Shown: in pieces, positions 27,349 through 36,752 of the stretch | How the letters are laid out: each line of letters opens with the position of its first letter | Numbering within the stretch: the stretch's first letter is position 1 | Assembly: GCF_014323565.1 (NCBI RefSeq) | Contig: NZ_CP058669.1 | Span: 372,001 to 436,000 of the forward strand | DNA from: Hyphobacterium sp. CCMP332 | GTDB lineage: Bacteria > Pseudomonadota > Alphaproteobacteria > Caulobacterales > Maricaulaceae | Direction of reading: 5' to 3' | Length of the DNA: 64,000 nucleotides | Made by a program: the position numbers and the translations under genes | Notes under the pieces: generated by a model | Seen by the model: only the letters and a program-made list of their open reading frames with translations | What the model was told of the DNA's origin: nothing | Database searches by the model: none

Positions 27349-28406
27349 GTCGATTTGACCTTGGGTGGGTCCGCCTGCTTGTAGAACTTGCTTTCGCGCC
27401 ACGTTTTCAGGGCATGCTTGGCCACAACGCTGCCGACCGCCACCATCGGCAAGGCGAGAAGCGCACCGAGGAAGCCGAACAGGGCACCACCGATCAACAG
27501 ACCCGCCATGATCCACAGCGGGTGCAGCTTCATCTGCCCGCCCACCAGCCGCGGCGCCAGCCAGACGGTTTCAAGCACCTGTGCCACGCCATAGACGACA
27601 ATGACGGCGAGGATCGGCCAGATGGAATCGAACTGGCTGATCGCCACCAGCATCGCGAGCGTAAACATGACCAGATTGCCGACTACCGGCACAATCGCCG
27701 AAAGACCGGTCAGAATTCCGATTGCCACCGAGTAATTCAGACCGATCACGGCCAGCGCCGCCGCGTGATAAATGGCCTGCACGAGGATGACCAGGCTTTG
27801 TCCGCGGACATAGCGTGAGAGTTGAACATTGATCTCTCTGACGATGCGGCGCAGCTCGTCCGAATAACGGCGGGGGGGCAGGCTGGCGATGGTTTTTTCG
27901 ATGCCCGGCCAGTCTTTCAGGAAAAAGAAGAGGGCCACCGGAGTCAGGAATGTCAGCAACAGGCCGGAAAGGGCGCCGGTGACGGACCCGGCGATCCGGC
28001 TGCCAATGGCGCGCGCCGGATTGCCCTCACCGGACAGGCCTTCCAGCGTTATATCGGGGAGATTGAGCCCCATCGCCAAGGCCAGTTGGTCGGTCGCCTC
28101 GAGCGCATTTTCGATCAGCGTCGGCAGGCGTGAGATCAGATCCCGGCCTTCAATGATGACAATCGGCGTCACCGCCACGATCGGGCCGGCAATCACCAGC
28201 ACGGCTAGCAGGGTGGAGGCCAGTGCAGCAACGGTGCGCGGTGCCCCCCATTTGCAAATCCGGAGCGTCAGGGGTTCAAGGATGACGGCCAGAAAGCCCG
28301 CGACCAGAAAGGGCAACAGGACATCGCCCGCCGCCCGCAATGCCCAGGCCAGTGCCAGCACAAGAAGTGCCAGCATCAGAAATCGGGCATCAACGGTGAG
28401 TTTCAT
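27345..28406 (-). CDS. AI-2E/PerM-family membrane transporter
   Basis: 353 residues with around seven to eight membrane segments. Family marks: DVLLPFLVAGFLAVILEPL near the start, FLTPVALFFFLKDWPGI in the middle, and IGILTGLSAIVPVVGNLVMF and LVGGQMKLHPLWIMAGLLIGGALFGFLGALLALPMVAV near the end. Members export signals or small ions; the name comes from TqsA of E. coli. Three nt separate it from the acyl-CoA ligase gene, and it overlaps the exchanger gene by 4 nt, so all are in one operon. Confidence 0.92.
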   Translation of the reverse strand: MKLTVDARFLMLALLVLALAWALRAAGDVLLPFLVAGFLAVILEPLTLRICKWGAPRTVAALASTLLAVLVIAGPIVAVTPIVIIEGRDLISRLPTLIENALEATDQLALAMGLNLPDITLEGLSGEGNPARAIGSRIAGSVTGALSGLLLTFLTPVALFFFLKDWPGIEKTIASLPPRRYSDELRRIVREINVQLSRYVRGQSLVILVQAIYHAAALAVIGLNYSVAIGILTGLSAIVPVVGNLVMFTLAMLVAISQFDSIWPILAVIVVYGVAQVLETVWLAPRLVGGQMKLHPLWIMAGLLIGGALFGFLGALLALPMVAVGSVVAKHALKTWRESKFYKQADPPKVKST

Positions 28407-28409
28407 GCG

Positions 28410-30119
28410 TTATGGGCTACCGCTCAACAGCTTCTTCCGCAAGCCGGGCTTGTCGATCTTTTCGGTTCCGCCCCTCGGAAGCGGCTCGTTGAAATGCCAG
28501 AGATGCTCGGGGCGCTTGAACGCAGCGAGATCGCCTTCCAGGAAATCATTGACCTCATCCAGCGTGATATCGATCCCGGGCTTGGTATAGATTGCCGCGC
28601 CGACAGCCTCGCCCAGCCTCTCATCCGGTACCGCAAAAACCGCTGCCTCCAGGATGCGCGGGTGTTTGACGAGCGCCGCCTCGACTTCAAGGCAGGCGAC
28701 ATTCTCGCCGCCACGGACGATCATGTCCTTCAAGCGGTCGACAATCGTGACCATGCCGTCTTCCGTCATGGTGCCGACATCGCCGGTCTTGAACCAGCCG
28801 TCCGGCGTTAAGGCCTTGGCGGTTTCTTCCGGCAGGTTGAGATAACCCGCGAAGATGCCCGGCGTCTTGATCCAGACTTCGCCGGCTTCGTTGGCCGGCA
28901 TGTCCTGTCCGTCCGGCCCGACGATGCGGACATCTGTAACGGGCGGCACGGCCCGGCCGCAGGAGCCCGGATGATCCTGATAGTCGGCCAAACCGTTATA
29001 GGTACCTAGCGCGCTGGTTTCCGACAGGCCATAGCCGGTGGATGAATAGGCGCGCTTGAAACTGTCCGCGAGACGCTTCACGTGGGCGGCGGGGCGTTTG
29101 GCACCGCCCGCCGACAGATCGGTCAGCGTATCCAGGCTCTCGCCCATGCTTTCTGCTGCCAGCATCAGCTCGTGCGACATGGTCGGAACGCCGACAAAAT
29201 TGGTGATTTTTTCCTGCTTGATCAGCCGTACCGCATCTTCCGGTTTCCAGGACCGCATCAGCACCATTTTCCGGCCCAGAATGAGCGACAGCATGAAGAC
29301 CGGGTGTGATCCCGTCACGTGGAAAAGCGGCACCGAGACCAGAATGGCCAGATCGCCTGCGGCTTCGGCCATGGCCGCGCCCTTAGCGGTTTCCTTGGCG
29401 GCGGACATGACAAATCCGAACGACAACAAGACCGACCATGCGCCGCGATGGGTCAGCATCACGCCCTTGGGATCACCGGTCGATCCGGACGTATACATGA
29501 TCGACATCAGATCATCGTCGTCGACTACTTCGGTCGGCGGTGTCTCTCCGGCACCTGCATCCCGGATCGAGGCCCATGTGTGATCCTGGCCGTCAAATTC
29601 GCCATGGCCGGAAATCAGCGTCAGGCCGAATTTATCCTTGAGGGGCAGGAATTTCGGAGACTGCTCGCTATCCACAAGGAGGATTTTCGCGCCGCAATCC
29701 TTCAGCGCGAATTCCATTTCGTGCGCGGTCCACCAGCCATTGAGCGGGACAATGACGGCACCGATCTGGGTGACGCCGAGATAGGTCGCCATCCATTCCG
29801 GCGTATTGCGCGTCGCCGTGGCGACAAAGTCGCCCTTCCTGACGCCCATTTTCGTCAGACCGGCGGCAATCGCGCGGCTTTCGCGGGCCAGATCGGCAAA
29901 CGACCAGCGGACATCACCCGACACCACAGCCGTCTTGTCGCCATGCATGTCGCACATAAAGAGAAGGCCATCGGTATTGTTCGGCGCATTCGCAAAAACG
30001 CGATAGGTCGCGCCGCGAATCTCCGCTTCACCGACCGCAAAGAACGGGTTTTCGGCCATGATTTTCAGGCCGGCCTGCGTGATCTCGTCACGCGTGGGAG
30101 CGGGGAGGCGTGTCGCCAT
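28410..30119 (-). CDS. AMP-forming acyl-CoA synthetase/ligase
   Basis: 569 residues from the ATG at 30119, with AGGGAGA upstream. ANL-superfamily adenylate-forming enzyme that activates a carboxylic acid with ATP and couples it to CoA. Motifs: P-loop-like YTSGSTGDPKGV, STGYGLSETSA (A5), GWFKTGDVG (A7), RLKDMIVRGGENV (A8) and the catalytic lysine near the end in GGTEKIDKPGLRKKL. Chain-length preference is unknown. It follows a thiolase gene by 13 nt, so fatty-acid or related acyl-CoA breakdown is the likely setting. Confidence 0.92.
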   Translation of the reverse strand: MATRLPAPTRDEITQAGLKIMAENPFFAVGEAEIRGATYRVFANAPNNTDGLLFMCDMHGDKTAVVSGDVRWSFADLARESRAIAAGLTKMGVRKGDFVATATRNTPEWMATYLGVTQIGAVIVPLNGWWTAHEMEFALKDCGAKILLVDSEQSPKFLPLKDKFGLTLISGHGEFDGQDHTWASIRDAGAGETPPTEVVDDDDLMSIMYTSGSTGDPKGVMLTHRGAWSVLLSFGFVMSAAKETAKGAAMAEAAGDLAILVSVPLFHVTGSHPVFMLSLILGRKMVLMRSWKPEDAVRLIKQEKITNFVGVPTMSHELMLAAESMGESLDTLTDLSAGGAKRPAAHVKRLADSFKRAYSSTGYGLSETSALGTYNGLADYQDHPGSCGRAVPPVTDVRIVGPDGQDMPANEAGEVWIKTPGIFAGYLNLPEETAKALTPDGWFKTGDVGTMTEDGMVTIVDRLKDMIVRGGENVACLEVEAALVKHPRILEAAVFAVPDERLGEAVGAAIYTKPGIDITLDEVNDFLEGDLAAFKRPEHLWHFNEPLPRGGTEKIDKPGLRKKLLSGSP

Positions 30120-30132
30120 TTCGCAGATCTCC

Positions 30133-31335
30133 CTATGCGACTTCAAACAGGCCAGCAGCACCCATGCCGCCGCCGACGCACATGGTGCAGACCACGTATT
30201 TCGCGCCGCGGCGTTTGCCCTCGATCAGGGCATGGCCGACCATGCGGGCGCCTGACATGCCATAGGGGTGGCCGATCGAGATCGCGCCGCCATTGACGTT
30301 AAGGATGTCATTCGGGATGCCCAGCTTGTCGCGGCTGTAGAGCACCTGAACGGCAAAGGCCTCGTTCAGTTCCCACAGGCCGATGTCATCCATGGTCAGG
30401 CCATTGGCCTTCAGGAGTTTCGGCACGGCATAGACGGGGCCAATGCCCATCTCATCGGGATCGAGACCAGCCACGGCAATACCGCGATAGATGCCGAGCG
30501 GTTCCAGGCCGCGTTTCTCGGCTTCCTTGGCTTCCATCAGCACTGAGGCGGATGCGCCATCGGACAGCTGCGAGGCATTACCGGCGGTAATGTACTTGCC
30601 TTCCGCAATCTGCTGGCCATTGGCATGAACCGGTTTCAGGGATTGCAGGCCTTCCAGCGTGGTGGACGGGCGATTGCCTTCGTCTTTCTCCAGCATCACA
30701 TCCTCGATGGTGATTTCCTTGGTCTCCTTGTTGAAGACTCCCATCTTGGAGGCCATTGGCACGATTTCATCGTCAAACTTGCCCGCTTCCTGTGCGGCCG
30801 CTGTCCGCTGCTGGCTTTGCAGCGAATATTCGTCCTGAACATCCCGCGAAACGCCATAGCGCTCGGCGACGATCTCGGCGGTTTCCAGCATCGACATGTA
30901 AAGCGACGGCACATGCTCATTGATCCACGGATCAAAGGCGCGGTGCAAATTCATGTGCTCGTTCTGGACCAGAGAAATGGATTCCAGCCCGCCCCCCACG
31001 GTGATCTGCATGCCGTCTGAAATGATCTGCTTGGCGGCTGTTGCAATCGCCATCATGCCGGACGCGCACTGGCGGTCCATCGTCTGGCCCGCGACCGAAT
31101 TGGGCAGGCCCGCGCGGATCAGGCACTGGCGCGCCGTATTCTGGAAGGTCGAGCCTTGCTGCATGGCTGCGCCCATGACGACATCATCAATCTCGGCCGG
31201 ATCAATGCCGGAACGCTCAACGGCATGCTTTATGGCGTGGCCACCCAATTCCTGAGCCTGAGTGTTGTTGAACGCGCCGCGATAGGCTTTGCCGATCGGC
31301 GTGCGGGCGGTGGATACGATGACAGCTTCGCGCAT
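30133..31335 (-). CDS. Acetyl-CoA C-acyltransferase (thiolase)
   Basis: 400 residues, complete. Nucleophile Cys90 in [14 protein letters not shown], then [22 protein letters not shown] containing the catalytic His, and the second Cys in [24 protein letters not shown] contains the usual Asn-Glu-Ala-Phe. It is the first gene of the operon with the acyl-CoA ligase, and probably does thiolytic cleavage in beta-oxidation, though biosynthetic acetoacetyl-CoA formation cannot be excluded. Confidence 0.93.
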   Translation of the reverse strand: MREAVIVSTARTPIGKAYRGAFNNTQAQELGGHAIKHAVERSGIDPAEIDDVVMGAAMQQGSTFQNTARQCLIRAGLPNSVAGQTMDRQCASGMMAIATAAKQIISDGMQITVGGGLESISLVQNEHMNLHRAFDPWINEHVPSLYMSMLETAEIVAERYGVSRDVQDEYSLQSQQRTAAAQEAGKFDDEIVPMASKMGVFNKETKEITIEDVMLEKDEGNRPSTTLEGLQSLKPVHANGQQIAEGKYITAGNASQLSDGASASVLMEAKEAEKRGLEPLGIYRGIAVAGLDPDEMGIGPVYAVPKLLKANGLTMDDIGLWELNEAFAVQVLYSRDKLGIPNDILNVNGGAISIGHPYGMSGARMVGHALIEGKRRGAKYVVCTMCVGGGMGAAGLFEVA

Positions 31336-31395
31336 GATGAACTCCCCGGATTATTGTTGTACGACATGCTGATTGAATTACCGGGTTTGTCCAGT

Positions 31396-31411
31396 CTGAC
31401 GCTTACGTCAA
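31396..31411. promoter_or_regulatory. Palindromic operator upstream of the thiolase operon
   Basis: On the minus strand TTGACGTAAGCGTCAG reads as TGACG-TAAG-CGTCA, a perfect 5-bp dyad with matching outer bases in part, 61-76 nt before the thiolase ATG. It resembles the TTGACGT..ACGTCAA form of MerR-family LiuR-type operators that control acyl-CoA catabolism in proteobacteria. The resemblance is by memory of the motif and the target gene type; the regulator gene is not in this window. Rest of 31336-31478: nothing further seen. Confidence 0.4.
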
Positions 31412-31478
31412 CTTGCTGTGCGGCGGCAGGGGGCTGTGTCGCCTGCCGCGCGCATTGGCGTCGAAAACCCCGCAAGCG

Positions 31479-32531
31479 TCAGGTTCGTTTGCGATGCGCC
31501 CAGCGTTGCGACTGAACCTGCTTTACCGTCTTGGTAAAGCCTCGCTGCTTGTTGCGCTGCTCATGGATGGAGGTCTCATTACGTTCGATTTCACGCTCCA
31601 GCTTGCGGTAGCGCACCAGGCGGGCTTCATCGAGATCGCCGCTCTCAATCGCAGCCCGGACCGCGCAGCCCGGTTCCTGTTCATGGCGGCAATCGGAAAA
31701 CCGGCATTGGCGGGTCAGCTCGAGCAAATCGCCGAACGTGGATTCCAGACCTTCCTGTGTCCCCGCCAGCGCCAGCTCCCGCATGCCCGGAAGGTCAATC
31801 GCCCAGCCGCCATTCGTCAGTTTGTGCATGGATCGGCCGCGCGTCGTGTGCCGGCCCTTGGCATCGTCTTCCCGAATGCCGGATACGGCTTCGTCCTTGC
31901 CGGTAAGGGCGTTCAGAATGGTTGTCTTGCCGACTCCTGACGATCCCAGAAGAGCCAGCGTCTGGTTCTTTCCCACCCAGATCATCAGCTTCTCGAGCTC
32001 GGCCGGATCGCGCGCATTGACGGTTTCGACCGGGCAGTCCCCGGCAATCTTCCGGGCCCGCGCGGCAAAGTCTGCCGCATCCTCTGAAAGATCGGCCTTC
32101 GTTAGCACGATGACCGGAAAAGCGCCGGCATCCCTCACCAGGGAGAGATAACGTTCCAGCCGCGGCAGGTTGAAATCATCATTGCAGGACGACACGATAA
32201 ATCCGGCATCGACATTGGCGGCGATCAGTTGAACGCTGTGATCATGTCCGGCGGCTTTGCGCGCGAACAGGGTTTGCCGGTCCAGCACCCGGGCCGGCCG
32301 CTCCAGCGCACGGTCCATCAGCACCCAGTCGCCGACAGTGGGGCGCGCCTCGACCGGAGTTTCGATCGGCATCATATGCAGGCGTATTTCACCGTCCGGT
32401 CCGATCGCCTCATAGGCATCGCGGTGAACAGCAGAGATGCGGACCACATCGCTGATTGCTTCATGGTCCAGATCGAGAGATTGAAGAAAGGCCGGGCGCC
32501 AGCCCAGCTCGTCGAGTGTGTAATGCGTCAT
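31479..32531 (-). CDS. rsgA: Ribosome small-subunit biogenesis GTPase RsgA
   Basis: 350 residues from the ATG at 32531. Circularly permuted GTPase that checks 30S maturation: the G4 motif TKAD (144-147) precedes the G1 P-loop GSSGVGKTT (196-204) and G3 DLPG (247-250). An N-terminal OB-like domain comes first, and a zinc-binding CRFSDCRHEQEPGC follows at 276-289. The C-terminus is strongly basic, suited to rRNA contact. Monocistronic between the thiolase and thioesterase genes. The 244-nt stretch 32532-32775 upstream has no gene I can support. Confidence 0.93.
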   Translation of the reverse strand: MTHYTLDELGWRPAFLQSLDLDHEAISDVVRISAVHRDAYEAIGPDGEIRLHMMPIETPVEARPTVGDWVLMDRALERPARVLDRQTLFARKAAGHDHSVQLIAANVDAGFIVSSCNDDFNLPRLERYLSLVRDAGAFPVIVLTKADLSEDAADFAARARKIAGDCPVETVNARDPAELEKLMIWVGKNQTLALLGSSGVGKTTILNALTGKDEAVSGIREDDAKGRHTTRGRSMHKLTNGGWAIDLPGMRELALAGTQEGLESTFGDLLELTRQCRFSDCRHEQEPGCAVRAAIESGDLDEARLVRYRKLEREIERNETSIHEQRNKQRGFTKTVKQVQSQRWAHRKRT

Positions 32532-32775
32532 TTCAGAGTTTCCGTTCTGGCCGGATGGCCAAGCGCGCATGCGCTCCCGCGTGAGCGGCAGCGTGGACAA
32601 AAATGAATGTGCGGAACGAAATTCGGGCGCAGCCCAGACGGTCTGCCCTGACGACACACGTCAGTTCGCGCCGCCATTCAGGCGGAACATTGCAATGGCC
32701 ATGAAGATGCCCTCCGGAACCGGAACCTGATTGTTTATCCGCTGACGCGGCCCGAAATACAAGGGGGATAGGGGA

Positions 32776-33588
32776 TCACACCTTCTCCGCCTTGTACCAG
32801 ACCATTTGCTGTGTCGTGGCCAGCAGCTTTCCGGAGCGCGACCAGATGCGGGCGTGCTGATCGTAAAACCCGCCACCGCCGCGCCCGGCATTGGCCTCGA
32901 TCATGACCCAGTCACTGCCGGCCTCAGCAAGATCGGCATCGGACGCATGCAGATAAACCGTCATCGATATCGTCGAGAGCACGGTAAAGCCATGGACAAT
33001 GAAAAACACGCGCGGCGTCGGCGTGTCAGCGAGGCAGACCAGCGCCACATCGTCCAGCGGCCGGGCGTCGGTAAACTTCACCCACAGCGCATTGCGGGTG
33101 GAGGTAGCGTTGAAAATATCGGCATTGATGCACGGCCGGATGGCGATGTGTTCGGCCCACGGACGGGGCGGCACAAAAGCCTCGCACGCCTCCGGCGGCG
33201 GGGCATCCGGCATCTCGCCTTCGGTCCATTCCACGGTTTCCCGGCGCTCTCCGAACACTGCAGTCGCCCGCAGCGCAGGGCTGGACGCGTCGGCCTGCTG
33301 GATGTTGGCGGCCCAGAACTCCGTCGACCGGCCCGCGCGGTGACAGATCGTCGACAGGCTGTAGGGACCGTCCTTCATCCCGGTCATGAAATCGGTAGTG
33401 ATCGAGACCAGCTTCAACCCGTCACGGGCGGAACGCATCATGCCTTGCGCCAGCAAGGCGGCGCTTACGCCGCCGAAAGGGCCGATCATGTTCTGATAGG
33501 CTTGCGGTGTCACGCCCGCATAACGGACGCGGCCTTCCGCCGCTTCCGCAACCGTCAAGGTCAGCGCATCATCAAAACTATGGGTCAT
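32776..33588 (-). CDS. Acyl-CoA thioesterase-like protein (double-hotdog, TesB-like)
   Basis: 270 residues built as two hotdog-like halves. PFGGVSAALLAQGMMRSARDG matches the first hotdog helix, followed by SITTDFMTGMKDGPYSLST and REGRSTEFWA-type segment HRAGRSTEFWAANIQQ. The second half includes TISMTVYLHASDADL and GGGGFYDQHARIWSRSGKLLATTQQMVWYK, the usual end of the family. It hydrolyses acyl-CoA, substrate unknown. Overlaps the SDR gene by 4 nt, so the two are translated together. Confidence 0.82.
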   Translation of the reverse strand: MTHSFDDALTLTVAEAAEGRVRYAGVTPQAYQNMIGPFGGVSAALLAQGMMRSARDGLKLVSITTDFMTGMKDGPYSLSTICHRAGRSTEFWAANIQQADASSPALRATAVFGERRETVEWTEGEMPDAPPPEACEAFVPPRPWAEHIAIRPCINADIFNATSTRNALWVKFTDARPLDDVALVCLADTPTPRVFFIVHGFTVLSTISMTVYLHASDADLAEAGSDWVMIEANAGRGGGGFYDQHARIWSRSGKLLATTQQMVWYKAEKV

Positions 33589-34508
33589 TCCGGCCCCAGC
33601 GATACGCCGAAATGTTTCGCGGCGGCAGCGACGAACTTCAGGGTCTGTCCCGATCCGTCGGTCAGCATGTCCTGCCCGGCCGGATCAAGGATGCGGTCGA
33701 AATTCGCTGCGATGGCCTCCGGCGTTTGCGCCTCCGGTGGCAGGTAGATTCCCGGCGTTTCATAGATGCGCGTTGCAGCGTAACCGCCGGCACCGGCGCA
33801 CAGAATGGTGCGTTCAGGTCCCTCTTCGCTGACCAGATAGGCGAGCCCCGCCGACACGCTTTCAACGGTCATCAGATCCAGCGCGGCCGGTGGCAGAATA
33901 TCTTCTGTCATCCGCGTTGCTGCGGTCGGCGACAGCGTATTGACCCGGATATTGTTCTTCTTGCCCTCGATGCTGAGGACATTCATCAGGCCGACGAGGC
34001 CCATTTTGGCGGCGCCGTAATTGGATTGACCGAAATTGCCATAGATGCCGGACGATGAGCTGGTCATGGCGATGCGGCCATAATTGCGTTCCTTCATGTG
34101 ATCCCAGACCGCTTTGGTGCAGGTCACGGACCCCATGAGATGGACCTTCAGAACCAGCTCGAAATCGGCCAGTTCCATCTTGGCGAAAGACTTGTCGCGC
34201 AGAATGCCGGCATTGTTGACGAGAATATCGACGGCCCCGAAAGTCCTGATCGCCTGATCAACCATATCGGCCACCTGATCGGCACGGGTAACATCGGCAC
34301 CATGGGCGATGGCCCTGCCGCCCTTGTCGGTGATTTCCTTCACGACGGTTTCGGCTGCTGACAGCGAGGCCCCGGAGCCATCGACTGTGCCGCCCAGATC
34401 GTTGACGACAACATTTGCGCCGCGTTCTGCCAGCAACAGGGCATGACTGCGGCCAAGACCGTTACCGGCACCTGTGATGATAGCGGTCCGTCCATCAAAG
34501 CGGATCAT
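33585..34508 (-). CDS. Short-chain dehydrogenase/reductase (3-hydroxyacyl-CoA-dehydrogenase-like, MFE-2 type)
   Basis: 307 residues; the start ATG at 34508 has GGGAG 6 nt upstream, better than a TTG two codons earlier. NAD(P)-binding TGAGNGLGRSHALLLAERGANVVVNDLGG, NNAGILRD, catalytic Ser in TSSSSGIYG and YGAAK. The long NDLGG-type linker and sequence are closest to the (3R)-hydroxyacyl-CoA dehydrogenase domain of peroxisomal multifunctional enzyme 2. A C-terminal tail of about 45 residues extends beyond the core. With the thioesterase it likely works on acyl-CoA intermediates. Confidence 0.88.
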   Translation of the reverse strand: MIRFDGRTAIITGAGNGLGRSHALLLAERGANVVVNDLGGTVDGSGASLSAAETVVKEITDKGGRAIAHGADVTRADQVADMVDQAIRTFGAVDILVNNAGILRDKSFAKMELADFELVLKVHLMGSVTCTKAVWDHMKERNYGRIAMTSSSSGIYGNFGQSNYGAAKMGLVGLMNVLSIEGKKNNIRVNTLSPTAATRMTEDILPPAALDLMTVESVSAGLAYLVSEEGPERTILCAGAGGYAATRIYETPGIYLPPEAQTPEAIAANFDRILDPAGQDMLTDGSGQTLKFVAAAAKHFGVSLGPE

Positions 34509-34603
34509 ATCCAACTCCCATTCGTGAATCGTGGATGCGGAAGTTAGCGGGCAAGCGCCAGCGCGCCAGCCCCGGATTCCAGCTTTCGCAGGAAAACCCG
34601 ACC

Positions 34604-35485
34604 CTAACGGTTGCTCCGGCGCGCCTCTTCCACGGAAAACACCGCGCAGACATTGGCTGTGACGCGCTGCGGCTCCCGATCTGCGGCCAGGGCATACCGG
34701 TCCAGATCGAGCAGCAATTGCTCGGCCGTCATCTCGCTGCCCGGCGGCGGAGGGGGCGGCGGCGGAGGGGGTGGAGGCGGCGGAGGCGGCGGCGCGCTGC
34801 TGTAGCGCGCATAATCATCATACCCGGCCTCGGTCGAGGGCGCGCCCATGCAGGGGCCACTCCCTTCCTGCAGCGTGGCAATTTCGCCAAGAATCGATCC
34901 CGCCGCGTCTGCGACAATCCGGGCGCGCTCGGCCGCGTCATTCACGGCCGCCGCGAAAGCCAGGCGCTGATCTTCAGCCGTGGGTTCGAGGAAGAATTGC
35001 ACATTGCCGGAATTGACCGGACCGGCGGCTAGCGCGGCACCGCGCGCTGCGCTGGTCAGATCCGGTTCCAGCACCGTCACATTCATCGAGACCGTTGCAA
35101 CATATCCCAAAAGCGCATCGGGGTGGCGGTTTTCGACCAGACGTTCATTATTCTCGCCATAGCGCTGTGTCACTTGTTCGTAATAGGGCTGTACGGACAG
35201 ATTGGAGGTGATCCGGACCTCTCCATCAGTCGCCAGGCGCACGGCCTGAGCTGCCAGGTTGGCGCGTGTCACGGCCTGCTGGGAAGCATCCGGACTGTTG
35301 TCCGCCCGGCCTTCAAACGAAACCTGAAAACGCGCACGGTTCGCGGGCACTTCGATGAAGGCGCGGCCCTGCGCTTCGATCACCGGTCCGCGCGCCCAGA
35401 CCGGAACAGGGTCTCCCGTAAATTGATCACATCCGGTCAGCGCTACCGCACTGGCCCCGATCAGCAATAATCCCAACTTATTCAT
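34604..35485 (-). CDS. SIMPL-domain lipoprotein with a poly-proline linker
   Basis: 293 residues; lipoprotein signal with lipobox ending at Cys19 (ALTGC). The SIMPL-like part: AFIEVPANRARFQVSFEGRADNSPDASQQAVTRANLAAQAV, VTMNVTVLEPD-like strand, and FFLEPTAEDQRLAFAAAVNDAAERARIVADAAG. A run of 17 prolines separates it from a C-terminal tail of about 50 residues ending in Arg/Asn-rich sequence. It is more diverged than the SIMPL protein at 21856-22551. Function unknown; the proline run may bridge the periplasm or peptidoglycan. Confidence 0.85.
   Translation of the reverse strand: MNKLGLLLIGASAVALTGCDQFTGDPVPVWARGPVIEAQGRAFIEVPANRARFQVSFEGRADNSPDASQQAVTRANLAAQAVRLATDGEVRITSNLSVQPYYEQVTQRYGENNERLVENRHPDALLGYVATVSMNVTVLEPDLTSAARGAALAAGPVNSGNVQFFLEPTAEDQRLAFAAAVNDAAERARIVADAAGSILGEIATLQEGSGPCMGAPSTEAGYDDYARYSSAPPPPPPPPPPPPPPPPPGSEMTAEQLLLDLDRYALAADREPQRVTANVCAVFSVEEARRSNR
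34742..34792 (-). repeat. Seventeen consecutive proline codons
   Basis: The minus strand reads 17 Pro codons in a row using CCG, CCT, CCA and CCC. The mixed codons mean it is not a simple tandem DNA repeat kept by slippage alone. Such a run needs elongation factor P to be translated efficiently. Confidence 0.9.
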
Positions 35486-35556
35486 GATATCCCCCTTGTA
35501 TTCAGGTGCCGGGATTACGATACACGATCTGGGTGATCTGGATAGAAGGCCAAGCG

Positions 35557-36033
35557 ATGACCGGAAAAGAAAAACGCGCGCGCTATGCGGAATTGCGCAA
35601 GGAAATTGCTGCCGTTGTGGCGGGCGAGACCAGCCGCACGGCCCGGTTTGCCACCGCGTCCTGCCTGTTGTCAGAGGCCTTCAAACCGCGTTTTTTCTGG
35701 ACCGGGTTTTACGAGGTCGATCCGAACAAGCCGAGCGAACTCGTGGTCGGCCCCTATCAGGGCACGATGGGGTGTCTGCGGATTCCGTTCGGGCGCGGAG
35801 TTTGCGGCGCTGCGGCTGCATCGCTGGAGACCCAGCTGGTCGCGGATGTGCACGCCTTTGCCGGCCATATCGCTTGCGATGCGCGGACGAATTCGGAAAT
35901 CGTTGTGCCTGTGCTGGATGCCAGCGGTGCGTTGGCCGCCGTACTCGACGTGGACAGCGAACAACATGATGCTTTTGACGAGATCGACCGCGAAGGGCTG
36001 GAAGCGATTTGCCAGGACATTCTGACCGTCTGA
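35557..36033 (+). CDS. Free methionine-(R)-sulfoxide reductase (GAF-domain fRMsr)
   Basis: 158-residue single GAF domain. The three Cys residues of the catalytic set are at 73, 83 and 107 (YQGTMGCLRIPFGRGVCGAA and HIACDARTNSEIVVP), with the same spacing as E. coli fRMsr (84, 94, 118). It repairs free oxidised methionine using thioredoxin, and so would draw on TrxB. Start ATG at 35557 is preceded by AGAAGG. The YgjP-like gene overlaps its 3' end. Confidence 0.92.
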   Translation: MTGKEKRARYAELRKEIAAVVAGETSRTARFATASCLLSEAFKPRFFWTGFYEVDPNKPSELVVGPYQGTMGCLRIPFGRGVCGAAAASLETQLVADVHAFAGHIACDARTNSEIVVPVLDASGALAAVLDVDSEQHDAFDEIDREGLEAICQDILTV

Positions 36034-36752
36034 CAATTGAAATCGATGGCCGACGTGTCGACTGTGCCATTGTGCGCAGTCCGCGGCGTCGCACGATTGC
36101 GCTTCAGATTGATCATGAGGGTTTGAGCATTCGCGCACCACAACGTGCCAGCGAACGACGATTGCGCGCAGCGGTGAATAGCCGCGCTGACTGGATATCG
36201 CTCAAGCTCGCCGAGTGGTCGACGCGGCCCAGGCCGCCTCAACGCCGGTTTGAACCGGGAGAGACGCTTCCGTTCCTGGGGAATGAGTTACGCCTCGAAA
36301 TAATCGCGCACCCGACGCGGGCCCGCACAAGGGTCGAGCATCGGGACGATCAACTCGTTATTGAAATCGACCGGCAACTGTCTGGCGACATGCGTGCCAG
36401 CACCATCCGCAAGGGCATCGAGCGCTGGTATCGCCGGGAAGCTGATGCCCGCTTTCCCGAGCGGGTCCGGCACTATGCGGAACAATTGGGGCGGCCGGTC
36501 AGTGCGGTCCAGATCCGGGATCAGAAACGCCGCTGGGGCAGTTGCGATTCAAAAGGCATCATTCGCCTGAACTGGCGGCTTGTCGGGGCGGACCCGGCCT
36601 TGATTGACTATGTCTGCGCACACGAAGTGGCTCATTTGGCCGAGCCCAATCATTCAGCCGCCTTCTGGGCGGTCGTGGCAGAGCTGATGCCCGACTGGAA
36701 AGCCCGGCGGCAGCGCCTGAACGCCACCGCCGGCACTTTTGTCCCGTTCTGA
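36009..36752 (+). CDS. YgjP-like zinc metallopeptidase domain protein (M48-related)
   Basis: Up to 247 residues. The zinc site is HEVAH (CAHEVAHLAEPNHSAAFW), where a third ligand His follows the family pattern HExxH...NHS..FW; ahead of it is the family signature QKRRWGSCDSKGIIRLNWRLVGADPALIDYV. Substrate unknown. The start is uncertain: a TTG at 36009 gives a 25-nt overlap with the fRMsr gene, and a GTG at 36072 would give a 226-residue protein. No good ribosome site decides it. Its stop abuts that of the convergent DPP IV gene. Confidence 0.85.
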   Translation: MPGHSDRLTIEIDGRRVDCAIVRSPRRRTIALQIDHEGLSIRAPQRASERRLRAAVNSRADWISLKLAEWSTRPRPPQRRFEPGETLPFLGNELRLEIIAHPTRARTRVEHRDDQLVIEIDRQLSGDMRASTIRKGIERWYRREADARFPERVRHYAEQLGRPVSAVQIRDQKRRWGSCDSKGIIRLNWRLVGADPALIDYVCAHEVAHLAEPNHSAAFWAVVAELMPDWKARRQRLNATAGTFVPF

